Part shown: positions 4,728-5,209 of the stretch, one piece after another | Layout: the number at the start of each line of letters is the position of its first letter | Numbering within the stretch: position 1 is the stretch's first letter | The notes under the pieces: model-generated | Seen by the model: only the letters and a program-made list of their open reading frames with translations | The model's database searches: none | What the model was told of the DNA's origin: nothing | Assembly: GCA_013138855.1 (NCBI GenBank) | Contig: WTBX01000370.1 | Coordinates: 1-5,209, forward strand | From: Methylococcaceae bacterium | GTDB taxonomy: Bacteria; Pseudomonadota; Gammaproteobacteria; Methylococcales; Methylomonadaceae | Reading direction: 5' to 3' | Length of the DNA stretch: 5,209 nt | Made by a program: the position numbers and the translations under genes

Positions 4728-4975
4728 GGGGTGATGAAAATCATATATTTTGACATTTAACAACTGATACCGTTTTTGTTCTTAATATTTTTATTGAACC
4801 ATGAAGAGCATGAAGGTCATGAAGTTTTAAAGTCTTTATCTTCATGACCTTCATGCTCTTCATGGTGTAAAAATAGTTTTCTTTAATACTCATTGTGAAC
4901 TATTTACTTAGAATAAAAACCGTATCTTATGGTGTGTGTAAAAGGAGGATAAAAGCCTTGATTTTCATCACCCCA
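4727..4975. repeat. 249-bp nested palindrome, candidate MITE
   Basis: Three inverted-repeat layers share almost one centre. The outer 17-bp arms are perfect: TGGGGTGATGAAAATCA at 4727-4743 and its complement at 4959-4975. The middle 20-bp arms, 4766-4785 and 4907-4926, match at 17 of 20. The inner perfect 27-bp arms are at 4798-4824 and 4840-4866. The outer arms look like terminal inverted repeats, but I see no target duplication. It contains no ORF. Whether it is one element or one palindrome inserted in another is open. Confidence 0.72.
4798..4866. repeat. 27-bp perfect stem built of 9-bp ATGAAG repeats
   Basis: Positions 4798-4824 pair exactly with 4840-4866 around a 15-nt loop. Each arm is made of a 9-bp tandem (ATGAAGAGC, ATGAAGGTC, ATGAAG). 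It is symmetric, folds on either strand, and lacks a T tract close enough to be a terminator. It forms the heart of the nested palindrome. Confidence 0.88.
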
Positions 4976-5006
4976 CCCCACACTTATAGTTATGTATTTA
5001 AGCGGG

Positions 5007-5053
5007 GACTGGCAGCTACCCAAAAGACTACGTCTTTCAGGTAGCCGCCAGTC
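5007..5053 (-). repeat. GACTGGC hairpin, second copy, folds on - strand
   Basis: It is identical to 989-1035 except at two positions (5039 and 5041). On the minus strand all 22 pairs form, three of them G-U (5014/5046, 5021/5039, 5022/5038), with a 3-nt loop; on the plus strand those three are A-C mismatches. Both substitutions relative to the first copy trade a G-C for a G-U pair or the reverse on the minus strand, so pairing is kept. No inverted partner hairpin is nearby. Confidence 0.83.
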
Positions 5054-5096
5054 TAGCGTGAAATTATTTTAAGAAGATGGTACTAGCTATACTTGC

Positions 5097-5197
5097 AACC
5101 GCGATCTTTTAGTCGCGGAACACCTACAATGAGAAAACGTTTTTTTAGTACGTTGATGCGAGTTATTAACGCTTTCCGCGACTAAAAGATCGCGGTT
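5097..5197. repeat. Inverted pair of GCGATC hairpins, 24-bp perfect arms
   Basis: Positions 5097-5120 are the exact reverse complement of 5174-5197 (24 bp), separated by 53 bp. Each arm is itself an imperfect hairpin (CCGCGA with TCGCGG). The right member is followed by TTCC (5196-5199); the left is preceded by GCAA, a one-base departure from GGAA. This is the same family as 4551-4656. The last bases of the window (ACAGATCG, 5201-5208) equal the end of the right terminus at 4694-4701, so another element boundary may lie here. Confidence 0.82.
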
Positions 5198-5209
5198 CCG
5201 ACAGATCGG

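Noticed and set aside
4551..5197. Regularly spaced palindromes as a CRISPR array
   Set aside because: The repeats come as inverted pairs with unequal spacers, there are too few of them, and no cas gene is present.
1..5209. tRNA or rRNA genes
   Set aside because: No cloverleaf with a TTCRANNC arm and no rRNA-like stretch was seen on either strand.

Overview
The window is AT-rich bacterial DNA. It carries one compact operon for three membrane or envelope proteins, a small OB-fold-like gene with a structured leader, a wrecked antitoxin gene, and an unusual density of short palindromic repeats and non-autonomous mobile elements. Shine-Dalgarno sites, sigma70-like promoters and the DUF2157-DUF4401-GDYXXLXY gene set point to a gammaproteobacterium. 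The repeat style (GGAA/TTCC-bordered hairpins, GACTGGC hairpins) resembles genomes of large sulfur oxidisers of the Beggiatoa/Thiotrichaceae type. That placement is a recollection, not a search result.

Layout. Positions 1-840 are mostly non-coding. An 87-bp exact direct repeat (1-87 and 656-742), built from small hairpins and a spacer, brackets a probable 69-residue two-helix membrane protein on the minus strand (292-501). Positions 840-1182 (minus) hold the remains of a ribbon-helix-helix (VapB-type) antitoxin. It is broken by one frameshift and by a 196-bp MITE-like element (895-1090) with 16-bp terminal inverted repeats and an 8-bp target duplication. Removing the element and one duplication copy restores the downstream reading frame exactly. 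No partner toxin gene is present.

Positions 1218-1429 form a divergent control region. A promoter for the dead antitoxin faces left. An extended -10 promoter faces right into a leader bounded by a perfect 14-bp inverted repeat. The leader precedes a 103-residue OB-fold-like protein (1430-1741), which ends in a 24-bp-stem intrinsic terminator.

Positions 1896-4499 are a translationally coupled operon: a DUF2157 polytopic membrane protein, a DUF4401 polytopic membrane protein and a GDYXXLXY protein, with 8- and 16-nt overlaps. The overlaps and the known co-occurrence of these families suggest one envelope complex, but its function is not known.

Positions 4500-5209 have no genes. They contain a second element with related termini but a different hairpin core (4521-4701), a 249-bp nested palindrome (4727-4975), another GACTGGC hairpin (5007-5053) and an inverted pair of GCGAC hairpins (5097-5197). 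The repeats show a consistent logic: hairpins with 3-nt loops, often arranged as inverted pairs, some of which fold fully only on one strand.
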